A DNA stretch of 64,000 bases from JAWKWH01 sp965204295 (GTDB taxonomy: Bacteria > Pseudomonadota > Alphaproteobacteria > Rhizobiales > Rhizobiaceae), in assembly GCA_965204295.1 (NCBI GenBank), contig OZ241973.1:1426001-1490000 (forward strand), written 5' to 3'. Shown here one piece after another: positions 17,466-26,004 of the stretch. Within the stretch, counting starts at the first letter, position 1, and each line of letters opens with the position of its first letter. A program made the translations under genes and the position numbers. A model generated the notes under the pieces. That model ran no database searches. It saw only the letters and a program-made list of their open reading frames with translations, and had not been told where the DNA came from.

Positions 17466-18620
17466 TCAGTCGACCTTGCGGCCTTCGATCCAGCATCCGC
17501 AAACGTCAAGATCGTCATCGAAATGAACGATGTTCGCGCGGTAGCCCGGTTTCAGCAAGCCGAGCGTGTTTCCGGCGCCAATACACCGCGACGGATAGGC
17601 CGACGCCATGCGGATCGCTTCATACGGCTCCAGACCGATCGTATCGACCATAAACCTGATAGCCGAATTCATGTCCAGATCGGCGCCGGCCAGGGTGCCG
17701 TCCTCCAGCGTCAACCTTCCGCCCTCGCGCCGGATTGTCCGGCCGTTCAGCGTGAACTCAGTTTGATCGGCGCCGACAGTCGACATGGCGTCGGTCACCA
17801 GGAATATCCGGCCAGGTCCATTTTTTGCGGCCAACGCGATTGAGATGGCGACCGGATTCACGTGGTGCCCATCCGCGACAAGGCCGGCGCTCATCTCTCC
17901 GTGTCTCAGCGCGCCACCGATCATTCCGGGCTCCCGGTGTCCCAGTTGGCTCATCGCGTTGAACAGGTGCGTCACGCATCGGGCGCCGGCCGACACGGCG
18001 TCGCTGACCTGTCGGAAGGTTGCCGGACTATGACCGAGGCTGACGACTATCCCTGCTTCGTCCATGGCGGATATCTGCTCAAGGGTGACGGCCTCAGGCG
18101 CAACCGTGATCATGAGATGGTCGAGTTCACCTGCGGCCCTTACCAGCAAATCGAGATCATCGGAGTCCATCTTTCTGATAAGTGTCGGGTCATGCGCTCC
18201 CGATTTGTCGACAGACAAGAAAGGCCCTTCCAGGTGCAATCCCAGAAAACCGGGCGAGCGCCTCTTTCTCGCCTCGACACCGGCCTCAATGGCGCGGGCC
18301 ATGGTCTCGGGCGTATCCGTTATCAATGTCGGCAAAAGCGCCGCGGTGCCGAATTGGGCATGCGCTTTGCAAATGGCGTCGATCGCCGACAAATCAGGAT
18401 GGTCATTGAAGAGAACCCCGCCCCCGCCGTTGACTTGAAGATCGACAAATGCGGGCGCCAACATGCCGCCCGGCAATTCGATTGTCTTACATCCGGGAGG
18501 AATGTCATCAATTTTCGAAACAGACGAGATCGTTCCGCCGTCAACGACGACGGCGCTTCGGTTGTGACCTGCTTCGCCATCAAAAACGGTCGCTGCGGAT
18601 ATGGCGAATTGGCCGCTCAC
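17466..18620 (-). CDS. nagA: N-acetylglucosamine-6-phosphate deacetylase
   Basis: 384-residue amidohydrolase converting GlcNAc-6-phosphate to glucosamine-6-phosphate and acetate in the cytoplasm. Seen: APAFVDLQVNGGGG near residue 55, GLHLEGPFLS with the metal-binding Glu, SLGHSPATF and THLFNAMSQLGHREPG with His ligands, and LVTDAMSTVG with the catalytic Asp. The ATG overlaps the stop of the SIS gene (ATGA), placing it last in the minus-strand amino-sugar operon. Confidence 0.93.
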   Translation of the reverse strand: MSGQFAISAATVFDGEAGHNRSAVVVDGGTISSVSKIDDIPPGCKTIELPGGMLAPAFVDLQVNGGGGVLFNDHPDLSAIDAICKAHAQFGTAALLPTLITDTPETMARAIEAGVEARKRRSPGFLGLHLEGPFLSVDKSGAHDPTLIRKMDSDDLDLLVRAAGELDHLMITVAPEAVTLEQISAMDEAGIVVSLGHSPATFRQVSDAVSAGARCVTHLFNAMSQLGHREPGMIGGALRHGEMSAGLVADGHHVNPVAISIALAAKNGPGRIFLVTDAMSTVGADQTEFTLNGRTIRREGGRLTLEDGTLAGADLDMNSAIRFMVDTIGLEPYEAIRMASAYPSRCIGAGNTLGLLKPGYRANIVHFDDDLDVCGCWIEGRKVD

Positions 18621-19651
18621 AATGTTTCCGTCACTTTCTTGAGATGCCTGGGGGCATCGGGATCAAATCCCTTCCGGCGGGCCAGTTTTTCAATGAAGGA
18701 GTAAAACGAAACGATCAGAAGCAGTGGATCGGTCAGAGGATGCGCCGATTCGACAAATGGCAGCTTTTGCGCCATGGACGCACGCGCCGACGTGGCAAAC
18801 ACATTCGCCCCCCTTGAGGCGATCGCATCGGCTACCTCGACAGCAGGCTGTTCAGCGGCATCACGAGCGATGAGCGCAAGAACGGGGTAATCAGACGATA
18901 CGATTGACACCGGCCCGTGCAACACTTCGGCCGAACTGAACGGTTCGGCCTGTATCCGGCATGTTTCCTTGAATTTGAGCGCCGCTTCACCGGCTATTGC
19001 GAGTGACGGACCACGGCCGAGAACGAACAACGCATCAGTGTTGGAGACAGCTTCCGCAAATTCGCCGCTCCAGTCGGCCATGATCGCGGCGCCGGCCTGA
19101 CCGGGCAGTTTCTCGAGCGCCTGTTTTAGGCTGTCATCCTGTTGCCAGTGAGCCAGCACCGACAAGCCGGCGACGACCGATGTAACGAAGGTTTTCGTTG
19201 CCGCCACGCTTCTTTCAGGACCGGCAAGGATATTGATCGTGCGATCGCTTATACGCGCCAGCGGTGAAAGTGGCTCATTGGTGATCGCCACTGACATTGC
19301 ACCGCCGACGTTCAACTTCTCGACCGACGAGACAATGTCCGGACTCTGTCCCGATTGCGACATCGCAATGCAGATCGACCGATCGGCGTCGAGCGTGACG
19401 CCGTAGATGGAAGCAATTGATGGACCGATGGACGCGACAGGTATTTTCGCGGACAGTTCGATCGCATATTTCAGATAAGTCGCCGCATGATCCGAAGAAC
19501 CGCGCGCAACGGTGCAAACCAGTTTTGGATCAATATCGCGGATAGCGTCCGCCGCCTTTTTGACCACGGAGCCGGAGTTACCGAGAAGGCGCGCGATGGC
19601 TGTTGGAATCTCCTCGATTTCCTCGCGCATTTTACTTGAAAATTCAGTCAT
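18617..19651 (-). CDS. SIS-domain glucosamine-6-phosphate deaminase (NagB-II/GlmS-like)
   Basis: 344 residues with two tandem SIS sugar-phosphate isomerase domains and no glutaminase domain. Substrate-binding motifs: CTVARGSSDHAATYLKY, CIAMSQSGQSPDIVSSV and the second domain FVLGRGPSLAIAGEAALKFK. In this context it most likely deaminates glucosamine-6-phosphate to fructose-6-phosphate (NagB-II role), completing the GlcNAc route with nagA. The start directly abuts the stop of the GntR gene. Confidence 0.85.
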   Translation of the reverse strand: MTEFSSKMREEIEEIPTAIARLLGNSGSVVKKAADAIRDIDPKLVCTVARGSSDHAATYLKYAIELSAKIPVASIGPSIASIYGVTLDADRSICIAMSQSGQSPDIVSSVEKLNVGGAMSVAITNEPLSPLARISDRTINILAGPERSVAATKTFVTSVVAGLSVLAHWQQDDSLKQALEKLPGQAGAAIMADWSGEFAEAVSNTDALFVLGRGPSLAIAGEAALKFKETCRIQAEPFSSAEVLHGPVSIVSSDYPVLALIARDAAEQPAVEVADAIASRGANVFATSARASMAQKLPFVESAHPLTDPLLLIVSFYSFIEKLARRKGFDPDAPRHLKKVTETL

Positions 19652-20431
19652 CTATTTTGCCCGCGGTTCTTCATCCACAATCCGCAATTCGGCAATGAAA
19701 TCATAAGCATTCCCACGATAGACCGACTGGGTGAACTCGACGGTCCGCCCGTCTGGCAAATAGGAAATGCGTTCGATGCGCAGTCCCGCCGATCCTTCGG
19801 GAACGCCAAGCAGTTTCGCATCGCGCGCATCCAGGACGCGCGCGGATATTCTCTGAATTGCGCGCGACGGTTTCTTGCCGCGTCCGGCGAGATATGCGTA
19901 CAGCGACTCGCCGATTTCATCGGGTTCCGGAACCGTTTCCGCGGATAATGATGCCCGCTCGATCGCCAGGGGCATTCCGTCGGCAATGCGCAGCCGGCTG
20001 ATACGCGCGACATTTGCGTCGGCAGACAGACCGAGAGCCATGCACTCCCGAGGAGATGGCGTGAAGATGCCCCGCTCCAGCCACTCGGAGCGAGAGTTCA
20101 TTCCGCGGCGCTGCATATCCTCGCTAAAGGAGGTGAGTCGCGACAAAGACTGTTGAACGCGCTCTGGTTTCGGAGCGACTGAAGTGCCCGACCCCTGCCG
20201 TTGGATGACAAAGCCGTCACGGACCAGCTCCTGGACGGCTTTGCGAACCGTGACACGCGACAAGCCGCTGATTTGCGCAATTTCGCGTTCGGACGGCAGC
20301 GGGTCGCCTTCCGAAATCGCGCCACTTCGGATTGCGGCCTCAATATGCTGGCTCAGTTGTGAATAAAGCGGCCCGCCATGTTTGCGGACCCAGATATCGC
20401 GCGCAAGCAGTTCGGCTATGTTTTCAGACAT
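19652..20431 (-). CDS. GntR/HutC-family transcriptional regulator of amino-sugar use
   Basis: 259 residues. N-terminal winged helix-turn-helix (GDPLPSEREIAQISGLSRVT, VRKAVQELVRDGFV), C-terminal UTRA ligand domain of the HutC type. ATG at 20431 (MSENIAELLARDIW) was chosen; the frame is open to 20575 but that region lies inside the kinase gene. The start overlaps the 3' end of the kinase gene by 16 bases. Its position between kinase and deaminase suggests it senses an amino-sugar phosphate and binds the repeated sites in the divergent control region 21328-21820. Confidence 0.85.
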   Translation of the reverse strand: MSENIAELLARDIWVRKHGGPLYSQLSQHIEAAIRSGAISEGDPLPSEREIAQISGLSRVTVRKAVQELVRDGFVIQRQGSGTSVAPKPERVQQSLSRLTSFSEDMQRRGMNSRSEWLERGIFTPSPRECMALGLSADANVARISRLRIADGMPLAIERASLSAETVPEPDEIGESLYAYLAGRGKKPSRAIQRISARVLDARDAKLLGVPEGSAGLRIERISYLPDGRTVEFTQSVYRGNAYDFIAELRIVDEEPRAK

Positions 20432-21318
20432 TGTCGCCTCACGAGCCGCCGAAGTTGTCGATGGCCAAGCCGTATGGCACCCGAAACGGCGTCCCCCAGC
20501 GGTGGCTCCACGCGGTCGCGATAGTATTTGCCAAGCACGTTGCCGTAGACCGGCCCAAGCCCCCCAAGAAAACAAAACCGGCTATTCTCGGGAAGGAGAA
20601 TTGCATCAAGCGTCTCCTCAATATCCGAAACCGCCCGGCGCACGATTTTTTGGGCAATCGGATCGCGCCGGTCGGCGAACTCGAAGATGTCGGGAGCAAA
20701 TGCGCCGAACTCACCCGGCTTGGCCGTATAGGCATATTCCACGACCGTTTGCGGATCGTTCTCGAAATCGGTGAGTATCTTGTCCGTCAACGCGCTTCCG
20801 GTGTGAATTCCGTCGTAGCTCAACAGTACCTCCTGAAGCAGGTTTCGGCCCAGCCAGGCGCCACTTCCAAGGTCGCCGACCATGAAACCCCAACCGCCGG
20901 CGGTGCGAATTACGCCTTCTCTGCGGTAAACAAAAACGGAGCCGGTGCCGATGATCGCAACGACGCCGTCGTTTGGTCCGACGGCGCCTTCAAGAGATAT
21001 CCGGGCGTCGGTTTCCATTACCGATTGTTTGAAAGGAAGCCGCGGTGAAAGACGAGACCCGTATTCGCCGATGTTGGCGCCCGCCAACCCAAGCACCGCG
21101 GATATTTCACCCAGTCCGTTTGAGCCAAGTCCTGACGCATCGAGGGCCTTGGTCGCGGCATCCACAATGTTGGTGCGGGCATTTTCCGGATCGGTCATGA
21201 TGTTCGCGGCGCCTGAATCGCCCGATCCCAAACGACGGCCGCAACTATCGCACAGAACGGCCCGGCAACCCGTACCCCCACTATCGATTCCCATCAGCAA
21301 GCGGTCATTGTGAACCAT
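20416..21318 (-). CDS. BadF/BadG-type N-acetylglucosamine kinase
   Basis: 300-residue ASKHA-fold sugar kinase. Phosphate-1 motif LLMGIDSGGTGCRAVL near the N-terminus, VVAIIGTGSVFVYR (phosphate 2), GGWGFMVGDLGSGAWLGR, and FCFLGGLGPVYG near the end. In this operon it should phosphorylate incoming GlcNAc for NagA. The ATG at 21318 is used; a TTG nine bases upstream is possible. First gene of the minus-strand operon; a 17-bp putative operator ends 11 bases before the start. Confidence 0.85.
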   Translation of the reverse strand: MVHNDRLLMGIDSGGTGCRAVLCDSCGRRLGSGDSGAANIMTDPENARTNIVDAATKALDASGLGSNGLGEISAVLGLAGANIGEYGSRLSPRLPFKQSVMETDARISLEGAVGPNDGVVAIIGTGSVFVYRREGVIRTAGGWGFMVGDLGSGAWLGRNLLQEVLLSYDGIHTGSALTDKILTDFENDPQTVVEYAYTAKPGEFGAFAPDIFEFADRRDPIAQKIVRRAVSDIEETLDAILLPENSRFCFLGGLGPVYGNVLGKYYRDRVEPPLGDAVSGAIRLGHRQLRRLVRRQCLKT

Positions 21319-21328
21319 GTCAGCCAAT

Positions 21329-21345
21329 ATACCAATATAATACCA
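21329..21345 (-). promoter_or_regulatory. Putative operator copy 1 (tandem TGGTAT sites)
   Basis: Minus-strand sequence TGGTATTATATTGGTAT: two TGGTAT half-sites 11 bp apart, directly upstream of the kinase start. Same sequence class as copy 2 in opposite orientation. Probable binding site of the GntR regulator in this operon. Confidence 0.5.
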
Positions 21346-21459
21346 TTAACCAAGCAGAAAATTCGCTCACAGGCGATATCGAATAAAAATCCGACCCTAA
21401 TGACGCCATAAATCTCCGAAACCGGAAATCGCGAAAATTGTCAACGCTATATGGACAAC

Positions 21460-21476
21460 TGGTATTTATTTGGCAT
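21460..21476 (+). promoter_or_regulatory. Putative operator copy 2 (tandem TGGTAT sites)
   Basis: Plus-strand sequence TGGTATTTATTTGGCAT, matching copy 1 at 14 of 17 positions with the same 11-bp half-site spacing. Faces the ABC transporter genes and overlaps a possible promoter core. Confidence 0.5.
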
Positions 21477-21820
21477 TATATACGGATGGAAATTTCGACA
21501 ACCGGCATTCGCACGACAGAATAGCGCAATGAACGGTCCGCTTACCTCGACGCGCAGCAGCCGGAGCGGATTTTGGAGATTCTGCATGAAGGTCAAATGA
21601 GGGCTGCCAGATTCGGTGGCCGGAACGTTTTCGGAAGTCGTCGCCGCGGCGACTGAAGCGGTTCTGCGGCCAAACACCTTGAAAAGGAAAAGGAATCGGT
21701 GAAAATTGCCGTTCTGCTGGAAAAATCGGGAGGTAAACTTCGGTTCGCCCTGAGATCGATTTAGCCGATTGCAATTTGTGAGCCGACGCGCAACGATGCG
21801 CCTCGAAAAGGGAGATCAAC

Positions 21821-23083
21821 ATGAAGCTCAATACACTTAAACCGGCGCTGGTCGCCTCGACGATCCTGGGGGCGGCAAGCGCGGCGTGCGCCCAGGATGT
21901 CACACTGACGATCGAGAGCTGGCGCAACGACGACCTGGCGATCTGGCAGGAAAAGATCATTCCGGCATTCGAAGCCAAGCATCCCGACATCAAGGTGAAG
22001 TTCACGCCGTCCGCGCCGGCTGAGTACAACGCGGTGCTGAACTCCAAACTCGAAGCCGGTTCGGCGGGCGACCTGATCACCTGCCGTCCGTTTGACGCCT
22101 CACTGGCGCTTTACGACAAAGGTTATCTGGCATCGCTCAAACATCTTGAGGGCATGAGCAATTTCTCCGATGTCGCCAAGTCGGCATGGATCACCGATGA
22201 CGGCTCAGACCCGTTCTGCGTTCCGATGGCGTCGGTTATTCATGGCTTCATCTACAATGCGGATGCGTTCGCCGAACTGGGCATCGAAGTTCCGGCCACC
22301 GTTGACGAGTTCTTTGCCGCACTGGACAAGATCAGGGCCGACGGCGCCTACATTCCGATGGCGATGGGCACCAACGACCAGTGGGAAGCGGCTACGATGG
22401 GATACAACAATATCGGCCCCAACTACTGGAAGGGCGAGGAAGGGCGCAACGCCCTGATCAAAGGTGAGCAGAAACTGACCGACGAGCCCTGGGTCGCTCC
22501 ATATCGGCAGCTTGCCAGGTGGAGCGCATATCTGGGCGATGGATATGAAGCGCAGACCTATCCGGACAGCCAGAACCTGTTCACGCTCGGCCGCGCCGCT
22601 GTTTACCCGGCCGGTTCGTGGGAAATCACCGGTTTCAACGCCAATGCCGACTTCAAGATGGGGGCGTTCATTCCTCCCGTGCAGCATGCAGGCGATGAAT
22701 GCTACATTTCCGACCATACCGATATCGCCGTCGGCATGAACGCGGCGTCACCGAATGCCGACGCCGCCAGGACGTTCCTGAACTGGGTTGCATCGGCGGA
22801 GTTTGCCGGTCTCTACGCCAACGCGCTCCCGGGCTTTTTTCCGCTCTCCAGCGAACCGGTCCAATTGGAAGACCCGCTGGCTCGGGAATTTATTTCGTGG
22901 CGCGGGAAGTGCAATTCCACGATCCGCTCGACCTACCAGATCCTGTCGCGTGGCGATCCGAACCTGGAAAACGAGACATGGAACGCCTCCGTGGCCGTGA
23001 TCAAGGGTACGGAGACGCCGGAAGACGCCGGAAAGCGTCTGCAGGACGGTCTTGCCTCCTGGTACAAGCCGCACATGCAATGA
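21821..23083 (+). CDS. Amino-sugar ABC transporter substrate-binding protein
   Basis: 420 residues, family 1 (sugar) extracellular solute-binding protein. Signal peptide MKLNTLKPALVASTILGAAS with probable cleavage after CAQ-type Ala (SAACAQ), mature start DVTLTIESWRNDDLAIWQEK. The characteristic FEAKHPDIKVKF region follows. It captures the sugar in the periplasm and delivers it to the two downstream permeases. GGGAGA precedes the ATG. Context with nagA and the kinase suggests GlcNAc or chitobiose as ligand. Confidence 0.9.
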   Translation: MKLNTLKPALVASTILGAASAACAQDVTLTIESWRNDDLAIWQEKIIPAFEAKHPDIKVKFTPSAPAEYNAVLNSKLEAGSAGDLITCRPFDASLALYDKGYLASLKHLEGMSNFSDVAKSAWITDDGSDPFCVPMASVIHGFIYNADAFAELGIEVPATVDEFFAALDKIRADGAYIPMAMGTNDQWEAATMGYNNIGPNYWKGEEGRNALIKGEQKLTDEPWVAPYRQLARWSAYLGDGYEAQTYPDSQNLFTLGRAAVYPAGSWEITGFNANADFKMGAFIPPVQHAGDECYISDHTDIAVGMNAASPNADAARTFLNWVASAEFAGLYANALPGFFPLSSEPVQLEDPLAREFISWRGKCNSTIRSTYQILSRGDPNLENETWNASVAVIKGTETPEDAGKRLQDGLASWYKPHMQ

Positions 23084-23144
23084 TGCGACGTGCGAGGCGG
23101 GCCGGGACCCGGCCCCCTCCTCCGGTCGACTGGCGGGCGGCGTC

Positions 23145-24071
23145 ATGAACGAGCAAATGGAAAGGCCGGCGATCCGATGGCATATCGGCGTGTTTCTCGC
23201 ACCTGCGATCCTGGTCTATACCGCGATCATGATCATTCCGTTGTTCGGAACATTGCAACTGGCGCTGTTCCAGAACATCGAAAACAACCAGGTATTTGTC
23301 GGACTCGACAATTTCCGCAAACTGTTCGGCAATCCGCGATGGTCCGCCGGTTTCTGGAACGCGCTTGCCAACAATACCTGGTTTTTTGTGGTGCACATGC
23401 TGGTGCAGAATCCGATCGGCATCCTGCTTGCCGCGCTTTTGAGCAATCCGAAGATTAGAATGCGGGCGTTTTACCGCACCGCCATATTCATTCCGACAAT
23501 TCTCTCCTTCGTCATCGTCGGATTTACCTGGAAACTCATTTTAAGCCCGCTCTGGGGCGTCGCGCCGGGCCTGCTGGATGCGGTCGGCTTGAAAAGCCTG
23601 TTCGCCCCGTGGCTGGGCAAGGAAGAATACGCGCTGACAACCCTGTCGCTTGTTTCGGTTTGGCAATTTGTCGGCATTCCGATGATGTTGATTTACGCCG
23701 CCCTGCTTTCCATCCCGGATGAAGTTCTGGAGGCTGCCGAATGCGATGGCGTGACCGGCATGGCGCAATTCTGGAAGGTCAAACTGCCGCTGATCTTCCC
23801 ATCGATCGGCATAATCTCGATCCTGACATTTGTTGGCAACTTCAATGCCTTTGACCTGATTTACACATCGCAGGGGGCACTTGCGGGACCGGATTTCGCA
23901 ACCGACGTGCTTGGCACTTTCATGTTCAGGACGTTCTTCGGTTTCCAGTTGCAACTTGGCGACCCGAACATGGGGGCGGCCATCGCCTCGGCGATGTTCG
24001 TGATTATTTTGATTGGCGTGTCTATATATCTGTTCGGCATTCAAAGGCGGCTGCGCCGCTACCAGTTCTAG
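23145..24071 (+). CDS. Sugar ABC transporter permease (MalF-like)
   Basis: 308 residues with six predicted membrane helices; first helix IGVFLAPAILVYTAIMIIPL, conserved coupling (EAA) loop EVLEAAECDGVTGMAQFWKVKLPLI split across about residues 195-220. Inner-membrane channel half. The ATG at 23145 follows a 61-base gap from the binding protein; the ribosome-binding site is weak. Confidence 0.88.
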   Translation: MNEQMERPAIRWHIGVFLAPAILVYTAIMIIPLFGTLQLALFQNIENNQVFVGLDNFRKLFGNPRWSAGFWNALANNTWFFVVHMLVQNPIGILLAALLSNPKIRMRAFYRTAIFIPTILSFVIVGFTWKLILSPLWGVAPGLLDAVGLKSLFAPWLGKEEYALTTLSLVSVWQFVGIPMMLIYAALLSIPDEVLEAAECDGVTGMAQFWKVKLPLIFPSIGIISILTFVGNFNAFDLIYTSQGALAGPDFATDVLGTFMFRTFFGFQLQLGDPNMGAAIASAMFVIILIGVSIYLFGIQRRLRRYQF

Positions 24072-24081
24072 GGCCGGAACG

Positions 24082-24933
24082 ATGAACATATCCGGTCTAC
24101 CGATTTCAAGACAACGAATGCGGTCCACGGCGGCGCACGCGGTTCTGACCGCTTACACGATCATCGCTCTGTTCCCGGTTCTGGTTATCGTCATCAACTC
24201 GTTCAAAACGCGAAAGGCGATATTCCGCTCACCGCTTTCTCCGCCCGACTCCGACAGCTTTAGCCTTGTCGGCTACGAGACCGTGATCAACCAAGGAGAT
24301 TTCGTCCTCTACTTTCAAAACAGTCTGATCGTCACCGTCGCCTCGCTGTTTTTCGTTCTTCTCTTCGGAGCCATGGCGGCGTTTGCGCTGTCAGAATACC
24401 GGTTCCGCGGCAATTCGCTGACGGGTCTTTATCTGGCGCTGGGAATCATGATCCCTATCCGTCTGGGAACGGTTTCGATACTGCAAATCATGGTCGCCAC
24501 CGGACTGGTCAACACATTGACCGCGCTGATTCTCGTCTACACGGCGCAGGGCCTGCCCCTTGCCGTCTTCATTCTGTCCGAGTTCATGCGGGGTATATCG
24601 GACGACCTGAAGAACGCCGGCCGGATAGACGGATTGTCCGAGTACCGGATATTCGGCCGTCTGGTCTTGCCGCTGACCCGCCCCGCCATGGCGACCGTCG
24701 CGGTTTTCACGATGATACCGATCTGGAACGACCTTTGGTTCCCGCTGATTCTCGCACCCGCGGAACACACCAAAACCGTGACGCTGGGCGCGCAAGTGTT
24801 CATCGGTCAATTCGTGACCGATTGGAACGCGGTGCTGGCGTCTCTGTCGCTGGCGATCCTGCCCGTGCTGGTCCTCTATCTCATTTTCTCACGCCAACTG
24901 ATCAAGGGCATTACCGCAGGAGCCGTCAAATGA
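24082..24933 (+). CDS. Sugar ABC transporter permease (MalG-like)
   Basis: 283 residues, six helices; EAA-type loop DDLKNAGRIDGLSEYRIFGR, followed by LVLPLTRPAMATVAVF. Pairs with the preceding permease. ATG at 24082 lies 10 bases after the upstream stop. Its stop overlaps the oxidoreductase start (ATGA). Confidence 0.88.
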   Translation: MNISGLPISRQRMRSTAAHAVLTAYTIIALFPVLVIVINSFKTRKAIFRSPLSPPDSDSFSLVGYETVINQGDFVLYFQNSLIVTVASLFFVLLFGAMAAFALSEYRFRGNSLTGLYLALGIMIPIRLGTVSILQIMVATGLVNTLTALILVYTAQGLPLAVFILSEFMRGISDDLKNAGRIDGLSEYRIFGRLVLPLTRPAMATVAVFTMIPIWNDLWFPLILAPAEHTKTVTLGAQVFIGQFVTDWNAVLASLSLAILPVLVLYLIFSRQLIKGITAGAVK

Positions 24934-25991
24934 ATATGCAAGCTACAGTCAGGGTCATGGTGGCGGGACTGGGCAACATGGGCCTCAGCCACGCGCTCGC
25001 CTATCATCGCAACCCCGGATTCGAAATTGTCGGCCTGGTAAACCGCTCGCCGGTCGGCCTCCCCGATGAACTGACCTCATATCCGTTTCTCAATTCATAT
25101 GACGAGGCGTTGGCGGCGCTCGAACCGGACCTCGCATCGATCAACACCTATTCGGATTCGCATGCCGACTACGCAATCGCCGCCATGCGGGCCGGCGCCC
25201 ATGTCTTTCTCGAAAAGCCGATTGCGACAACCGTCGAAGATGCGGTGAGGGTGGTGGAAACGGCCCGTTCGCACAACCGGAAGCTGGTGATCGGCTACAT
25301 CCTCCGCCATCATCCTTCCTGGATCGCCCTTATCGCGGAAGCCCGCGCGCTTGGCGGCCCATATGTCTTCCGGTTTAACCTCAATCAGCAGTCATCCGGT
25401 CCGACATGGGACACGCACAAGAACCTGATGAAGACGACATCGCCGATTGTCGACTGCGGCGTCCATTATGTCGATGTGATGTGCCAGATTACCGATTCCA
25501 GGCCGATCAGGGTCCGCGGCATGGGATTGCGCCTCAGCGATGAAATCGCACCTGAAATGTACAACTATGGGCATTTCCAGGTGATCTTCGAGGACGGTTC
25601 CACCGGCTGGTACGAAGCCGGCTGGGGACCGATGATTTCGGAAACGGCGTTTTTCGTCAAGGACATCATGTCTCCGAACGGATCGGTTTCGATCGTCATG
25701 GATCCGGCGGCAAAATCCGACGACATCGAAACACATACCAGGACGTCGACGATCCGGATTCACAAGGCCGCGACCGATAACGGCGGAAGTTTCGCCGAAC
25801 CGGACAGACTGTTGTCGATGCGGGACGAGCCCGGCCATCGGGGACTGTGCGAGCGGGAACAGGACTTCATGCTCCGGGCGGTTCGCGAGGATATCGATCT
25901 CGACCGCCACATGGATGACGCGGTTCGGTCCCTTCGCATTTGTCTGGCGGCGGACGAGAGCATCCGCACCGGGCGCGAAATCGAGTTATAG
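24930..25991 (+). CDS. Gfo/Idh/MocA family oxidoreductase
   Basis: 353 residues. N-terminal Rossmann fold VRVMVAGLGNMGLSHALAYH and the signature FLEKPIATTVEDAVRVVETA; catalytic region DCGVHYVDVMCQI. These enzymes oxidise or reduce sugars and sugar derivatives with NAD(P). It is translationally coupled to the permease and precedes the transporter ATPase, so it acts on an imported amino-sugar or glycoside. Substrate unknown; it is an extra step not needed for the plain NagK-NagA-deaminase route. Confidence 0.85.
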   Translation: MNMQATVRVMVAGLGNMGLSHALAYHRNPGFEIVGLVNRSPVGLPDELTSYPFLNSYDEALAALEPDLASINTYSDSHADYAIAAMRAGAHVFLEKPIATTVEDAVRVVETARSHNRKLVIGYILRHHPSWIALIAEARALGGPYVFRFNLNQQSSGPTWDTHKNLMKTTSPIVDCGVHYVDVMCQITDSRPIRVRGMGLRLSDEIAPEMYNYGHFQVIFEDGSTGWYEAGWGPMISETAFFVKDIMSPNGSVSIVMDPAAKSDDIETHTRTSTIRIHKAATDNGGSFAEPDRLLSMRDEPGHRGLCEREQDFMLRAVREDIDLDRHMDDAVRSLRICLAADESIRTGREIEL

Positions 25992-26004
25992 ATCAGGAAG
26001 AATC

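Larger units (their letters stand above)
21328..21820. other. Divergent control region of the amino-sugar locus
   Basis: 493 bases between the kinase and the ABC binding-protein genes, AT-rich in its left third (21328-21480). It holds two related 17-bp sites described separately. A possible plus-strand promoter has TTGTCA (21439-21444) with the second site overlapping the expected -10 position. The remaining 340 bases (21480-21820) are GC-rich, contain no credible gene and would form a long leader for the transporter mRNA; I see no known riboswitch. Confidence 0.5.
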
